The notes beneath the pieces were generated by a model, which was not told the origin of the DNA, made no database searches, and saw only the letters and a program-made list of their open reading frames with translations. Shown one piece after another: positions 28,740 through 38,077 of a DNA stretch of 41,004 bases. Source of the DNA: an uncultured Prochlorococcus sp. (GTDB lineage Bacteria; Cyanobacteriota; Cyanobacteriia; PCC-6307; Cyanobiaceae); the NCBI GenBank assembly GCA_902628235.1, contig CACOMD010000006.1, positions 1 to 41,004 of the forward strand. The letters run 5' to 3'. The translations under genes were made by a program, and so were the position numbers. Every line of letters starts with the position of its first letter. Position 1 is the first letter of the stretch.

Positions 28740-29105
28740 GTGGCTAGGATTGCAGGAATTGACATACCTCGCGAAAAGCGAGTTGAAATTGCTCTCACAT
28801 ACATTTATGGTATTGGTCTTACTAGGTCCAAACAAATACTCTTAGATACAGGAGTTAATCCTGATACTCGTGTTAAAGATCTTGCTGATTCAGATGTACA
28901 AAAATTACGAGGAGCTACCGAAGCTTATACAGTTGAGGGGGATTTACGTAGACAAGAAGGTATGGCTTTGAAACGTCTGCAAGATATTGGTTGTGTAAGA
29001 GGAAGAAGGCATAGGATGAGTCTTCCTGTTAGAGGACAGAGAACAAGAACAAATGCAAGAACGAGACGAGGAGCTAGAAAAACAGTAGCTGGAAGGAAGA
29101 AATAA
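28740..29105 (+). CDS. rpsM: 30S ribosomal protein S13
   Basis: A 121-aa protein at the top of the 30S head that touches L5 and P-site tRNA. It starts at GTG 28740 with [20 protein letters not shown], then [40 protein letters not shown], and the basic tail [23 protein letters not shown] is the only start that preserves the universal first residues. A 70-bp AT-rich gap separates it from rpmJ. Confidence 0.98.
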   Translation: MARIAGIDIPREKRVEIALTYIYGIGLTRSKQILLDTGVNPDTRVKDLADSDVQKLRGATEAYTVEGDLRRQEGMALKRLQDIGCVRGRRHRMSLPVRGQRTRTNARTRRGARKTVAGRKK

Positions 29106-29140
29106 TGAATGATAACTTACAAACTTTAATTTTTAGATAA

Positions 29141-29533
29141 ATGGCAGCTCAAGTAAAAAAAACCGGATCAAAAAAATCCAAAAGAAATGTACCAAATGGG
29201 GTGGTTCATATCCAAAGTACATTTAATAATACGATCGTATCAATTACGGATACTTCGGGACATGTAATTTCTTGGTCATCAGCTGGTGCAAGCGGATTTA
29301 AAGGAGCAAGAAAAGGTACTCCATTTGCAGCACAAACAGCAGCTGAATCTGCGGCGAGAAGAGCCTTGGATCAAGGGATGAGACAGATTGAAGTGCTTGT
29401 ACGTGGACCAGGCTCAGGTAGGGAAACCGCCATAAGAGCTTTACAAGTGGCTGGTTTAGAAATAACTCTAATAAGAGATGTTACACCATTACCTCATAAT
29501 GGATGTAGAAGGCCTAAACGCAGACGCGTTTAG
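29141..29533 (+). CDS. rpsK: 30S ribosomal protein S11
   Basis: A 130-aa platform protein close to the mRNA 5' path. Seen: [77 protein letters not shown], and the C-terminal [19 protein letters not shown] small palindrome GAGACTTGTCTC (29533-29544) overlaps the last base of the stop codon, in the 44-bp gap before rpoA. Confidence 0.98.
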   Translation: MAAQVKKTGSKKSKRNVPNGVVHIQSTFNNTIVSITDTSGHVISWSSAGASGFKGARKGTPFAAQTAAESAARRALDQGMRQIEVLVRGPGSGRETAIRALQVAGLEITLIRDVTPLPHNGCRRPKRRRV

Positions 29534-29577
29534 AGACTTGTCTCATTTAACACTATTCCTTTATCCTTTTATTTTCC

Positions 29578-30516
29578 GTGTTGCAATACCAGATTGATCG
29601 AATTGACCATCAAATTTCAGATGATCGTTCCCAAACAGGAACATTTTTAATTGGACCCTTAGAAAGAGGTCAAGCTACTACACTAGGAAATTCTCTCAGA
29701 AGAGTCCTTATGGGAGGCCTGGAAGGAAGCGCTGTTACAGCAGTTCGAATAGCAGGTGTCAATCATGAATATGCTACTGTTCCAGGCGTTAGAGAAGATG
29801 TTTTAGATATTCTTTTAAATTGCAAGCAATTGTCAATTAACAGCGCAAGTAATGAAGTCGAGATTGGTAGATTAGTGGCTACAGGCCCTATGGAAGTCAA
29901 AGCTAATGATATACAATTTTCATCACAAGTTGAAGTTGTAGATGGAGAAAAGCCAATTGCTACCATTCAAGATGGACATAAACTTGAATTGGAAATTCAC
30001 GTTGAGAGAGGAACAGGTTATCGACCTGTAGATAGAAGAAATGAAGAGACAACATCCATCGATCTTTTACAAATCGATGCAGTATTTATGCCCGTAAAAA
30101 GGGTCAATTTTACTATTGATGAGACTGCCGTTGCTGAAGGTGGAACAGGTAGGGAGAGATTAAAAATGGAAGTTGTTACTGATGGATCTACGAGCCCTGA
30201 TGATGCTATAGCAGAGGCTGCTAATCAATTAATAGAACTCTTTCAGCCTCTGGCAACTGTTACAATGGTTGAGGAGATTCCTGAAGAACCAGAACCATCT
30301 CCTGAAGCTCAAATTCCTTTAGAGGAGCTAAACTTATCGGTAAGAGCTTATAATTGCTTGAAAAGAGCTCAAGTTAATTCAGTATCAGATTTGATGGGTT
30401 TTAGTTATGAGGATCTTCTTGAAATCAAAAACTTTGGTTCTAAGTCTGCTGATGAAGTTATCGAAGCTCTTGAACGCATTGGAATCTCAATTCCGCAAAG
30501 CAGAACATCTGTTTAA
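29578..30516 (+). CDS. rpoA: RNA polymerase alpha subunit
   Basis: A 312-aa subunit that nucleates core polymerase assembly and contacts activators. The N-terminal domain shows [40 protein letters not shown] and the [13 protein letters not shown] region. The linker is Glu/Pro-rich ([12 protein letters not shown]) and the C-terminal domain has [20 protein letters not shown] [19 protein letters not shown] and [17 protein letters not shown]. It starts at GTG 29578. Confidence 0.98.
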   Translation: MLQYQIDRIDHQISDDRSQTGTFLIGPLERGQATTLGNSLRRVLMGGLEGSAVTAVRIAGVNHEYATVPGVREDVLDILLNCKQLSINSASNEVEIGRLVATGPMEVKANDIQFSSQVEVVDGEKPIATIQDGHKLELEIHVERGTGYRPVDRRNEETTSIDLLQIDAVFMPVKRVNFTIDETAVAEGGTGRERLKMEVVTDGSTSPDDAIAEAANQLIELFQPLATVTMVEEIPEEPEPSPEAQIPLEELNLSVRAYNCLKRAQVNSVSDLMGFSYEDLLEIKNFGSKSADEVIEALERIGISIPQSRTSV

Positions 30517-30529
30517 CTATTTTTAGATT

Positions 30530-30880
30530 ATGAGACATCAATTAAGAGTTCCACTACTTAGTAAACCTGCCGATCAGAGGAAAGCACTTCTTAGGGGATT
30601 GACAACCCAACTAATCAGAGAAGGTAGAGTTACAACAACAAAAGCAAGAGCAAAAGCCTTAAGAAATGAAGCTGAAAGAATGATAACTTTAGCTAAAGAT
30701 GGTTCACTAGCTTCAAGAAGAAGGGCCCTCGGATATATATATGATAAAAAATTAGTACACTCATTATTTGAGAAAGCTCAAGAAAGATATGGAGATAGAG
30801 AAGGTGGATATACAAGAATTGTTAGAACAGTTCCTAGAAAAGGTGATAATGCTCAAATGGCAATAATTGAGCTCGTATAG
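30530..30880 (+). CDS. rplQ: 50S ribosomal protein L17
   Basis: A 116-aa protein near the tunnel exit. Motifs: [57 protein letters not shown] and the C-terminal [17 protein letters not shown] [29 protein letters not shown]. It directly follows rpoA by 13 bp, the standard alpha-operon end. truA is 18 bp downstream. Confidence 0.98.
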   Translation: MRHQLRVPLLSKPADQRKALLRGLTTQLIREGRVTTTKARAKALRNEAERMITLAKDGSLASRRRALGYIYDKKLVHSLFEKAQERYGDREGGYTRIVRTVPRKGDNAQMAIIELV

Positions 30881-30898
30881 AAATAATTATTTAATCTT

Positions 30899-31705
30899 TT
30901 GAAAAGAGTTGCATTATCCATTCAATATGATGGGACAAATTTTTCAGGTTGGCAAAGACAAAATAATGTAAATACAGTACAAGAAACTCTTGAAGAAGCA
31001 TTAAAAACTATCTCTTACAAGAAGATTAAAACTTTTGCCTCTGGTAGAACTGATGCTGGAGTTCATGCCTCAGGTCAAGTAGTTCATTTTGATACTGATT
31101 TTGTAATTCCAGAGGATAAATGGTCAGGAGCCTTAAATGGTAGGTTACCTCAAAATATTAGGATTATAGAATCTGTTGGTGTTGCGAGTTCATGGCATGC
31201 ATGCTATTCAGCAATTTATAGACATTACAGATATGTAATAAATAATAGTAAATTACCAAATATTTTTTTAAATAATTGGTCTTGGCATCGTTATCAAAAA
31301 GAACTTAATACTATATCGATGAAAAATGCAATAAGTACCCTAAAAGGTAAACATGATTTTTTTGCCTTCCAAAAGAGTGGCAGTAATAGGTCCACGTCAA
31401 TTACTACAGTTAAAGATGCTCAAATATGTAAAAGTGGGCAACTAATTTTCATTGATATCAAAGCTACTGGTTTTTTGTATGGAATGGTGCGTTCAATAGT
31501 TGGTCAGTTGGTCTTAGTTGGTGAAAATAAAATATCTCCTGATAAGTTTTATCAAAGGTGGTTTAATAAAAATAAAGAAGAAGTGCATGAATCGGCACCA
31601 GCAAAAGGGTTGTGTTTTGTTAACGCAGTTTATAAAGATAATGTTTTTAAAAAATTGAATCAGAATGATCTTTTTCCAAAATTCTTAATAAGTGGTTATT
31701 CTTAA
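30899..31705 (+). CDS. truA: tRNA pseudouridine(38-40) synthase
   Basis: A 268-aa enzyme that makes pseudouridine at positions 38-40 of tRNA anticodon arms. The catalytic loop ASGRTDAGVHASGQVVHFD carries the essential Asp. Also seen: ALSIQYDGTNFSGWQRQ, HDFFAFQKSGS and FLYGMVRSIVGQLVLVG near the C-terminus, which complete the TruA fold. TTG 30899 is the start, since no ATG or GTG lies before the first strand. It is within the alpha operon, a common cyanobacterial arrangement. Confidence 0.96.
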   Translation: MKRVALSIQYDGTNFSGWQRQNNVNTVQETLEEALKTISYKKIKTFASGRTDAGVHASGQVVHFDTDFVIPEDKWSGALNGRLPQNIRIIESVGVASSWHACYSAIYRHYRYVINNSKLPNIFLNNWSWHRYQKELNTISMKNAISTLKGKHDFFAFQKSGSNRSTSITTVKDAQICKSGQLIFIDIKATGFLYGMVRSIVGQLVLVGENKISPDKFYQRWFNKNKEEVHESAPAKGLCFVNAVYKDNVFKKLNQNDLFPKFLISGYS

Positions 31706-31743
31706 AAGTCATTCTTTTAAATCTAATATTCTCTTAAAAATAA

Positions 31744-31772
31744 TTGTTTAAAATTCCTTAATGATGTAATAT
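31744..31772 (+). promoter_or_regulatory. Possible sigma70-type promoter for rplM-rpsI
   Basis: In the 101-bp gap after truA, TTGTTT (31744-31749) and TAATAT (31767-31772) are 17 bp apart, about 35 bp before the rplM ATG. The -35 box is imperfect and AT-rich DNA gives chance matches, so this is a candidate only. Confidence 0.3.
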
Positions 31773-31806
31773 TAAATATTGATTCAGATTTGAATAATCC
31801 TGTTTA

Positions 31807-32238
31807 ATGAATAAAACCTCTACTCCCTCATTAACATCTATAAAAAGAAATTGGTTTTTGGTTGATGCTGAAGGCCAAACCTTAGGAAGATTAGCTTCAG
31901 AAATAGCAAATATTCTGAGAGGAAAGAATAAACCATCATTTACCCCACATTTGGATACTGGTGATTTTGTAATTGTGGTGAATGCCGAAAAAATTGAAGT
32001 TTCTGGTAAAAAAGCTTCACAAAAATTATATAGAAGACATTCCGGACGACCTGGAGGTATGAAGATTGAAAAGTTTGAAACTTTGAGAGATAGAATTCCA
32101 GAAAGGATAATTGAGCAAGCAGTGAAGGGAATGCTTCCACATAATTCCTTAGGAAGACAACAATTTAAAAAATTAAAGGTTTATAAGGGCTCAGAACATC
32201 CTCATGATGCACAGAATCCTGTATTATTAAGAAGTTAA
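31807..32238 (+). CDS. rplM: 50S ribosomal protein L13
   Basis: A 143-aa early 50S assembly protein. Motifs: [75 protein letters not shown] and [13 protein letters not shown]. It has its own upstream gap of 101 bp and is followed by rpsI after 9 bp; rplM-rpsI is a nearly universal pair. Confidence 0.98.
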   Translation: MNKTSTPSLTSIKRNWFLVDAEGQTLGRLASEIANILRGKNKPSFTPHLDTGDFVIVVNAEKIEVSGKKASQKLYRRHSGRPGGMKIEKFETLRDRIPERIIEQAVKGMLPHNSLGRQQFKKLKVYKGSEHPHDAQNPVLLRS

Positions 32239-32247
32239 ATTATTTTC

Positions 32248-32658
32248 ATGAATAGCCAAGTAAAAAACAAAGCTGTATATTGGGGAACTGGGAGAAGAAA
32301 AACTTCTGTCGCAAGAGTTAGGTTGATCCCTGGTAATGGACAAATTAAAATAAATGGTCGTTCAGGCGATGATTATCTAAATTTTAACCCGTTACACATT
32401 AATGCTGTTAAAGCACCACTCCAGACTTTAGGACTTGAAAGTTCTTATGATATATTTGTTAATGTTTATGGAGGAGGTTTGACTGGTCAAGCGGGAGCAA
32501 TAAAGCAGGGAGCTGCAAGAGCACTTTGTGAATTATCAATTGATAACAGAAAACCTTTGAAAACGGAGGGTCACCTTAGTAGAGATCCAAGAGCAAAAGA
32601 GAGAAGAAAATATGGCCTCAAGAAGGCAAGAAAAGCTCCTCAATACTCAAAACGTTAA
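32248..32658 (+). CDS. rpsI: 30S ribosomal protein S9
   Basis: A 136-aa protein whose C-terminal tail touches P-site tRNA. Visible: [54 protein letters not shown], and the tail [20 protein letters not shown] ending in QYSKR, the conserved S9 terminus. rpmE is 6 bp downstream. Confidence 0.98.
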   Translation: MNSQVKNKAVYWGTGRRKTSVARVRLIPGNGQIKINGRSGDDYLNFNPLHINAVKAPLQTLGLESSYDIFVNVYGGGLTGQAGAIKQGAARALCELSIDNRKPLKTEGHLSRDPRAKERRKYGLKKARKAPQYSKR

Positions 32659-32664
32659 AGTATT

Positions 32665-32907
32665 ATGCCAAAACCAGAAATTCATCCAAAATGGTACCCA
32701 GAAGCAAAAGTTATTTGTAATGGAGAAGTTGTTATGACAACAGGTTCTACTCAACCTGAACTACATGTAGATGTATGGAGTGGTAATCATCCATTTTTTA
32801 CTGGCACGCAAAAAATTCTTGATACGGAGGGTAGAGTTGATAGATTTATGAAAAAATATGGTATGTCATCTACTGATGAGTCAGATAAAGATAATACCTC
32901 TAAATAA
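32665..32907 (+). CDS. rpmE: 50S ribosomal protein L31, zinc-free form
   Basis: An 80-aa bridge protein between the subunits. It matches the long L31 type (KPEIHPKWYPEAKVICNGEV, then LHVDVWSGNHPFFTGTQKI), but the cysteines that bind zinc in the C+ form are replaced (VWSGNHP where C+ forms have a CxxC-like site). Only one Cys (Cys18) remains. Zinc-free L31 is common in cyanobacteria. A short acidic Ser/Asp tail ends the protein. Confidence 0.95.
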   Translation: MPKPEIHPKWYPEAKVICNGEVVMTTGSTQPELHVDVWSGNHPFFTGTQKILDTEGRVDRFMKKYGMSSTDESDKDNTSK

Positions 32908-32945
32908 ACGGAAGCTTAAAAACTTTTTTTAGTAAATAGCCTAAA

Positions 32946-34040
32946 TTGGAATACTCAATTTTATTATCAAGGTTAAAAACTGCTTCAGATAGTTTTGAAA
33001 CCTTAGAAATACAACTTGCTGACCCTGACATCTCAAATAATCCTAAGAAGCTTGAATCTATTGCGAGAGAAAGATCTAAGTTAGAACCATTAGTCAATGA
33101 TTTTAATGAATTATTAAAAATAGATAGTGAATTAGAAGATTCAAAAAAGCTTCTGAAAGAAAGTAAGGGAGATAAAGAGATGGAATCATTAATAAATGAT
33201 GAATTAATAAACTTGCAGCAAATTAAAGATGCATTAATTCAAAAATTAAAAATTGCTCTATTACCCAAGGATCCTAGAGATGATAGAAGTGTAATGCTAG
33301 AAATAAGAGCAGGTGCTGGAGGTAATGAAGCTTGTATATGGGCTGGTGATTTAGCAAGAATGTATGAAAGATATGGACAAAAAATTGGTTGGTCAGTCAA
33401 ACCTATTAGCGCTTCTGAATCGGATATGGGTGGCTTCAAAGAATTAGTTATATCTGTAAAGGGTGATTCAGTTTATAGTCAATTAAAATTTGAAGCTGGT
33501 GTTCATAGAGTTCAAAGAGTTCCAGCAACTGAATCTCAAGGTAGAGTTCATACTTCAACTGCTACTGTCGCGGTTATGCCAGAAGTTGATCCTGTTGAAG
33601 TAAAAATTGATCCTACAGAAATAGAAGTTGGGACTGCTAGATCTGGTGGTGCTGGAGGCCAAAATGTTAATAAAGTGGAAACAGCTATTGATCTTTTACA
33701 TAAACCAACTGGTATAAGGGTATTTTGTACACAAGAAAGATCACAATTACAAAATCGTGAAAGAGCCATGGAAATTTTACGAGCCAAATTATATGAAATT
33801 CAATTAGAGGAAGCCAATAAGAAAGAGAGATCACAAAGATTAATGCAAGTAGGTACTGGAGATAGAAGTGAAAAAATAAGAACTTACAACTATAAAGACA
33901 ATAGAACAACTGATCATAGATTAGGGTGTAATTTTTCATTAGAGCCTATACTTTCAGGTCAATTAGATGAAATATTGAATGCTTGTATTGCACAAGAGCA
34001 AAAAAGGCAAATGGAGCAGTTTAATATGAGTGATGATTAA
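32946..34040 (+). CDS. prfA: Peptide chain release factor 1
   Basis: A 364-aa factor that ends translation at UAA and UAG. The peptide anticodon PAT is in [19 protein letters not shown], and the GGQ loop in [18 protein letters not shown], which is methylated by PrmC in most bacteria. RF2 would have SPF in place of PAT, so this is RF1. It starts at TTG 32946, 38 bp after rpmE. It ends 15 bp from the convergent HNH gene. Confidence 0.97.
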   Translation: MEYSILLSRLKTASDSFETLEIQLADPDISNNPKKLESIARERSKLEPLVNDFNELLKIDSELEDSKKLLKESKGDKEMESLINDELINLQQIKDALIQKLKIALLPKDPRDDRSVMLEIRAGAGGNEACIWAGDLARMYERYGQKIGWSVKPISASESDMGGFKELVISVKGDSVYSQLKFEAGVHRVQRVPATESQGRVHTSTATVAVMPEVDPVEVKIDPTEIEVGTARSGGAGGQNVNKVETAIDLLHKPTGIRVFCTQERSQLQNRERAMEILRAKLYEIQLEEANKKERSQRLMQVGTGDRSEKIRTYNYKDNRTTDHRLGCNFSLEPILSGQLDEILNACIAQEQKRQMEQFNMSDD

Positions 34041-34055
34041 TATAAAGTATTTATC

Positions 34056-34562
34056 TTATGCAGCTATTCCAATTACATATTTACTCCATTCTTTATGTTT
34101 ACCAGAATCAATTTGCTTTGTGGCTTCAAAATTAAGATTACTTAAAGGTCTATAAGCTTTCCTTTTTAAGGGCATATTCGCTTCTTCAGGAGTCTTATTC
34201 CCTTTTTGAACATTGCATCGTAAGCATGCAGTGGTTACATTTTCCCAGCAATCACCACCTCCTCTACTTCTAGGTAATATGTGATCAATAGATAAATCAC
34301 GACCTTTGTAGCTGCAATATTGGCACATATTATTATCTCTCAAAAGTATATTCTTTCTTGAGAGAGGGACTTCTTTGTATGGTACTTTAACGTAATATCT
34401 AAGTCTTATAACTGTGGGTAATTTTTTACCATTGTGGATATTGTAAGTATTGTCTTCTTCCAAACTTTCAGCTTTACCTTTCAACATCAAAATGATAGCC
34501 CTTCGCCATGAAGTTATGTTTAAAGGTTCATAAGAAGCATTTAAAACGAGAGTCTGGCTCAT
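34056..34562 (-). CDS. HNH endonuclease family protein
   Basis: A 168-aa protein with a full HNH/zinc set: CQYC, then LSIDHILPRSRGG (the catalytic His region), WENVTTACLRCNVQKGNKTP with the second CxxC and the final N and H-equivalent residues. I start at ATG 34562 (MSQTLVLNASYEPLNI), the usual beginning of this cyanobacterial family, with GGGGAA just upstream; a longer frame to 34637 would run into the alr start. These stand-alone HNH proteins are common in cyanobacterial chromosomes and are not linked here to restriction genes. Their substrate is unknown. Confidence 0.88.
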   Translation of the reverse strand: MSQTLVLNASYEPLNITSWRRAIILMLKGKAESLEEDNTYNIHNGKKLPTVIRLRYYVKVPYKEVPLSRKNILLRDNNMCQYCSYKGRDLSIDHILPRSRGGGDCWENVTTACLRCNVQKGNKTPEEANMPLKRKAYRPLSNLNFEATKQIDSGKHKEWSKYVIGIAA

Positions 34563-34631
34563 GCCAATTCCCCAATTACATGTCATGCTAACTGTATATT
34601 TATATAAACGCATATAATATGCGAATTTAAA

Positions 34632-35825
34632 ATGCAAAGCGGATTAAAAAATTCTAAATATGAGTCTCAAATTGTTTCTCGTCCATTAGTTTCTTTAGAC
34701 CCAACTCAGAGGGCCTGGATAGAGATTAGTGGAAAATCAATAGAACATAATGTTCGCAAGATTAAATCATTATTAACAAATAGCTGCAAATTTATGGCAG
34801 TTGTTAAAGCTGATGGATATGGTCATGATGCAAAATTTGTATCTCAGAATGCAATCAAAGGAGGTGCTGATAACCTTGGAGTTGCAACTTTACAGGAAGG
34901 TTTATATTTACGATCAGAAGGTATAAAAGTACCAATTCTTATACTTGGAAATATATATACAATTGAGGATTTATTAATTTGCTTCCAAAATAATTTAATG
35001 CCCACCATTAGTGATATAGAACAATGTAATATTTGCAATCAAATTGGGAAAAAATATGAAAAACTATTTTATGTTCATTTAAAAATTGATACAGGGATGT
35101 CTAGGCTTGGATTTGGAGCTAAGAATTTTGTTAAATATTTTGAAAATATTATTTCATTTGAAAATATCAAAATAGATGGTATTTATAGTCATCTTTCATG
35201 TGCTGATGCATTAGATGCTTCACATGAAAATAGTTATGCAAATATACAGCGAAGAACTTTTCTTCAATTGCTTTCTAATGTATCAATTAAGAAATATCCA
35301 AATATCAAACTTCACTTAGCAAACTCAGCAGGAACATTGTTAGGTAATGATTTTCATTTTGATATGGTAAGAGTTGGATTATGTATGTATGGGTATAATC
35401 CGTCAAAATATCAAATTAATTTAAAACTTAAACCAGCAATGTCTCTCAAATCTAAGGTTAGCTTTATAAGAATAGTTGATAAAAAAGTTGGAGTTAGTTA
35501 TGGGAAAAACTTTATAACTAGTAAAAAAACTAAATTAGCGGTTATTAGCATTGGTTATGCAGATGGAATTTATAGATCACTATCTAATAAAATTTCATTG
35601 ATACATAAAGGCAAAATGTATCCTCAAATTGGTTCAATTACAATGGATCAATTAATGATCGATATTACCGGTGTAAATGATGTAAATATTGGAGATACTG
35701 TAATACTACTTGGCTATGATAATGGTAAATGTGTCTCACCTATTGATTGGGCCGATGCCGCCTCTACTGTCCCTTGGGAAATTCTTTGTGCTTTTAAGAA
35801 TAGATTACCCAGAGTTCGAATATAA
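34632..35825 (+). CDS. alr: Alanine racemase
   Basis: A 397-aa PLP enzyme that makes D-alanine for peptidoglycan. PLP-binding Lys59 is in FMAVVKADGYGHD. HLKIDTGMSRLGFG, IYSHLSCADA, LANSAGTLLG and RVGLCMYGYNPS follow in order. The second catalytic base, Tyr, lies in VGVSYGKNF, and SITMDQLMIDITG completes the C-terminal domain. About 25 residues precede the usual start (RAWIEISGKSI). The gene is divergent from the HNH gene. Confidence 0.95.
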   Translation: MQSGLKNSKYESQIVSRPLVSLDPTQRAWIEISGKSIEHNVRKIKSLLTNSCKFMAVVKADGYGHDAKFVSQNAIKGGADNLGVATLQEGLYLRSEGIKVPILILGNIYTIEDLLICFQNNLMPTISDIEQCNICNQIGKKYEKLFYVHLKIDTGMSRLGFGAKNFVKYFENIISFENIKIDGIYSHLSCADALDASHENSYANIQRRTFLQLLSNVSIKKYPNIKLHLANSAGTLLGNDFHFDMVRVGLCMYGYNPSKYQINLKLKPAMSLKSKVSFIRIVDKKVGVSYGKNFITSKKTKLAVISIGYADGIYRSLSNKISLIHKGKMYPQIGSITMDQLMIDITGVNDVNIGDTVILLGYDNGKCVSPIDWADAASTVPWEILCAFKNRLPRVRI

Positions 35826-35888
35826 TAGACATTTCGATTAACTAAAAAGTTTTGTAGGTTTGCCTAAAAGTGATAATCTATAATTACT

Positions 35889-35977
35889 GGAGAGGTGGCT
35901 GAGTGGTTGAAAGCGGCTCCCTGCTAAGGAGTTACAGGAGGTAACTTTTGTCGAGGGTTCGAATCCCTCTCTCTCCG
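35889..35977 (+). tRNA. tRNA-Ser (anticodon GCT)
   Basis: An 89-nt class II tRNA. The acceptor GGAGAGG pairs with the 3' CTCTCC end; the anticodon stem CTCC/GGAG encloses CTGCTAA (anticodon GCT). A long variable arm GTTAC/GTAAC marks it as Ser, and the T arm GAGGG-TTCGAAT-CCCTC is perfect. Discriminator is G. A GATAAT box (35872-35877) lies just upstream. Variable genes begin right after it. Confidence 0.96.
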
Positions 35978-36207
35978 TTTTCTTGGGTTATCAGGGAGTG
36001 TTATAAACGGTCAAAAGCTTTGGTGTAACTGTGATTACGTTTTAGATATTGTTTCAGGATTATTCATGGTATGGCATAAGAATTTAGGTTTGTGTTGTTG
36101 GGAAAGTAGAAAATTTATCAATTTATTGAGATGCTTTTCTATAAACATAGAAAAGTTTTGCTATTTGTTTTTTCTCAGATTAAATTATATGCAGGTTTAT
36201 ATCTTTT
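35978..36207 (+). other. Non-coding gap after tRNA-Ser, possible small RNA
   Basis: A 230-bp gap that is richer in G than the other gaps (for example GGGTTATCAGGGAGTG and TTGTGTTGTTGGGAAAG), ending with a terminator-like hairpin. There is no long frame. It could be the trailer of the tRNA transcript or hold a small RNA; I see no known RNA family in it. Confidence 0.3.
36134..36160 (+). terminator. Intrinsic terminator-like hairpin
   Basis: A perfect 9-bp stem CTTTTCTAT/ATAGAAAAG with an AAAC loop, followed by TTTTG and, a few bases later, a longer T-run. It lies 157 bp after tRNA-Ser and 48 bp before the SET-like gene. The stem has little GC, so strength is uncertain. Confidence 0.5.
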
Positions 36208-37203
36208 ATGGACGCAAATTGGGATTTTCTACTTTCTGAATTTCGTAGACTTGGTGGAATAGCTGATAATGTATTTCAAAAAGAAGGAGAGAATGGGAGG
36301 GGTATCTTTCCAATTGACACAAACATGAAAGCTAGAGTTTTTACTCCATCAAAATTAATGGTCAAAAAAGATGATATTTATTTAGAGGAGAATAAATTAA
36401 GAATTAAAAAAGATAAGGAATATCATCATGAGATTAGAAATTTTTTTAATTTTTATCAAGATAACTTTTCATGGGGATCTGGAGGAAAAGAAAATACAGA
36501 ATTATTTGAGAAAGGATTAAGTTTATTTAGTTCAAATTTAAAGGAATTAATTAAGAAATATGCTTTAGTTGATTTGGAAGAAAGGCATAAAGACAAATGG
36601 AATAATGTTATTAAAGAGCGATTTTTGAATTCTAGAGTTTTTAAAATTAAAAATAGTACTTTTGTTGTTCCTATGGTTGAACTTGTTAATCATAAGGTTA
36701 AGTCTCTACCTTTTATTGTTAGTGAGAAAGGGATAAGCACACCAAATTATCCTGTTATAAACGGTGAATTAAGACATTCATATAACAATATGAGTCCGTT
36801 AAGTCGTTTCTTTTATCAAGGTTTTTTTTCTGAAGAAAGTATAGTATTCTCAATACCTTTCTCAATCGATATTAAAAATATAGGTATTAATATTCAATGC
36901 AAGGGGAACCTTCTAGAGGATGATTCTATGAAAATGGAAAAATCTGATAATAAAATCATTTTAGAGGGTTTGCCGATCGCTGATGTTAATCATCCTAGAT
37001 TGCCATATGATTATTTTGATGAGATTCTTAGGAAAATTGGTAATAAAAATATTCCACAAGAACTTTTACTGAAAATCTTTCAAATAAATATTTCAATTAG
37101 AAAGAAGATAATAAATGAATCTGATTTAATAAAAAACGATGTTTCTAAGATCTTGACTAAAATTATGTATCATGAGATTGATCTAATTAATTATCATAAT
37201 TAA
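36208..37203 (+). CDS. SET-domain-like protein (putative protein lysine methyltransferase)
   Basis: A 331-aa protein that matches the Rubisco-LSMT/SETD6-type SET layout by eye. GENGRGIFPIDTNMKARVF and TPSKLMV look like the first SET strand pair. A helical insert follows (about 75-150), then SRVFKI and VVPMVELVNHKVKS (the NH motif), GELRHSYNNMSPLSRFFYQG (like GEEVFISYGxxSNxxLLxxYGF) and a C-terminal helical region. The Gly after the catalytic Tyr is Asn here. SAM-dependent lysine methylation is therefore plausible but unproven, and no target is evident. It overlaps the convergent TPR gene by 17 bp. Confidence 0.62.
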   Translation: MDANWDFLLSEFRRLGGIADNVFQKEGENGRGIFPIDTNMKARVFTPSKLMVKKDDIYLEENKLRIKKDKEYHHEIRNFFNFYQDNFSWGSGGKENTELFEKGLSLFSSNLKELIKKYALVDLEERHKDKWNNVIKERFLNSRVFKIKNSTFVVPMVELVNHKVKSLPFIVSEKGISTPNYPVINGELRHSYNNMSPLSRFFYQGFFSEESIVFSIPFSIDIKNIGINIQCKGNLLEDDSMKMEKSDNKIILEGLPIADVNHPRLPYDYFDEILRKIGNKNIPQELLLKIFQINISIRKKIINESDLIKNDVSKILTKIMYHEIDLINYHN

Positions 37204-38002
37204 AACTGTATGAACCAGAAATTGACCAAGACCTCAAAGACATAACTTTTTCTGCACAAAATTTTGATTCTTGAAAATTGCCAAGATCTCTCAATATATT
37301 TCCTAAATTAGAATATGCTTCTATCAAATTAGGGTTCAGTTCAATGGCTTTACGAGTAGATAATTCTGCTTCTTGTAACTTGCCAAGATCTCTTAATATC
37401 ATTCCTAAATTAGAATATGCTTCTATGAAATTAGGGTTCAGATCAATGGCTTTACGAGTAGATAATTCTGATTCTTGTAACTTGCCAAGATCTCTTAATA
37501 TGATTCCTAAATTAGAATATGCTTCTATGAAATTAGGGTTCAGCTCAATGGCTTTACGAGTAGATAATTCTGCTTCTTGTAACTTGCCAAGATCTCTTAA
37601 TATCTCTCCCAAATTATAATATGATATTGAGTCTTTAGGATTAATTTCAATTGCTTTGCGAATGTATAATTCTGCTTCTTTATTCTTACTAAGTTCTTTA
37701 AATATTCCACCTAAATTTGCATATGATTTGTCATCTTTAGGATTAATTTTAATTGCTTTGCGAATATATATTTCTGCTTCTTTGTATTGACCAAGGCCTT
37801 TAAGAATTACTCCATAATTATTAAAAACATCGGTATTTTGAACACCTTCTTTAATTAAATATTGATAATGTTTTTTTGCTTCAGAAATATTTCCTGCTGA
37901 GTGATACTTAAATGCTTTATTAACACTTTGCTGATACTTTAGCTTATTTAACTCATAATTTAATTTCTTTTTTGGTTTAGCCTTATCTCCAAATCCTTTC
38001 AT
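37187..38002 (-). CDS. Tetratricopeptide repeat protein with near-identical repeats
   Basis: Starts at ATG 38002 ([19 protein letters not shown]), an N-terminus I recognise from other Prochlorococcus TPR proteins; a TTG three codons earlier is less likely. About seven TPR units follow, with the pattern [33 protein letters not shown]. Three units are nearly the same at DNA level. The end [14 protein letters not shown] looks like the start of a longer C-terminal domain seen in some relatives, so the protein may be truncated. TPRs bind other proteins; partners are unknown. Confidence 0.85.
   Translation of the reverse strand: MKGFGDKAKPKKKLNYELNKLKYQQSVNKAFKYHSAGNISEAKKHYQYLIKEGVQNTDVFNNYGVILKGLGQYKEAEIYIRKAIKINPKDDKSYANLGGIFKELSKNKEAELYIRKAIEINPKDSISYYNLGEILRDLGKLQEAELSTRKAIELNPNFIEAYSNLGIILRDLGKLQESELSTRKAIDLNPNFIEAYSNLGMILRDLGKLQEAELSTRKAIELNPNLIEAYSNLGNILRDLGNFQESKFCAEKVMSLRSWSISGSYSFNYDN
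37278..37583 (-). repeat. Tandem 102-bp TPR-coding repeats (three near-identical copies)
   Basis: Copies begin at 37278, 37380 and 37482, each exactly 102 bp (34 codons), and differ at only a few positions each. A further diverged copy starts at 37584. The period matches one TPR unit. Such high identity suggests recent copying or ongoing gene conversion. Confidence 0.95.
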
Positions 38003-38077
38003 GAAAATCAATTCTTAGATGATGCTGATTATGGAGCTGCAAAAAATTGGGAAATTAAAACCGTTACTGATCCTTGT

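Noticed and set aside
34563..34637. 25-residue N-terminal extension of the HNH protein
   Set aside because: MSQTLVLNASYEPLN is the usual family start and has a GGGGAA site before it; the longer form would overlap alr.
36066..36239. 57-codon open frame after tRNA-Ser
   Set aside because: It crosses a terminator-like hairpin and overlaps the start of the SET-like gene; composition is Phe/Leu/Ile-rich by chance and no ribosome-binding site is seen.
37278..37619. Long plus-strand open frame over the TPR repeats, and the regular spacing as a possible CRISPR
   Set aside because: The period is 102 bp with coding TPR units and no unique spacers; the plus-strand frame is the antisense shadow of the repeats.
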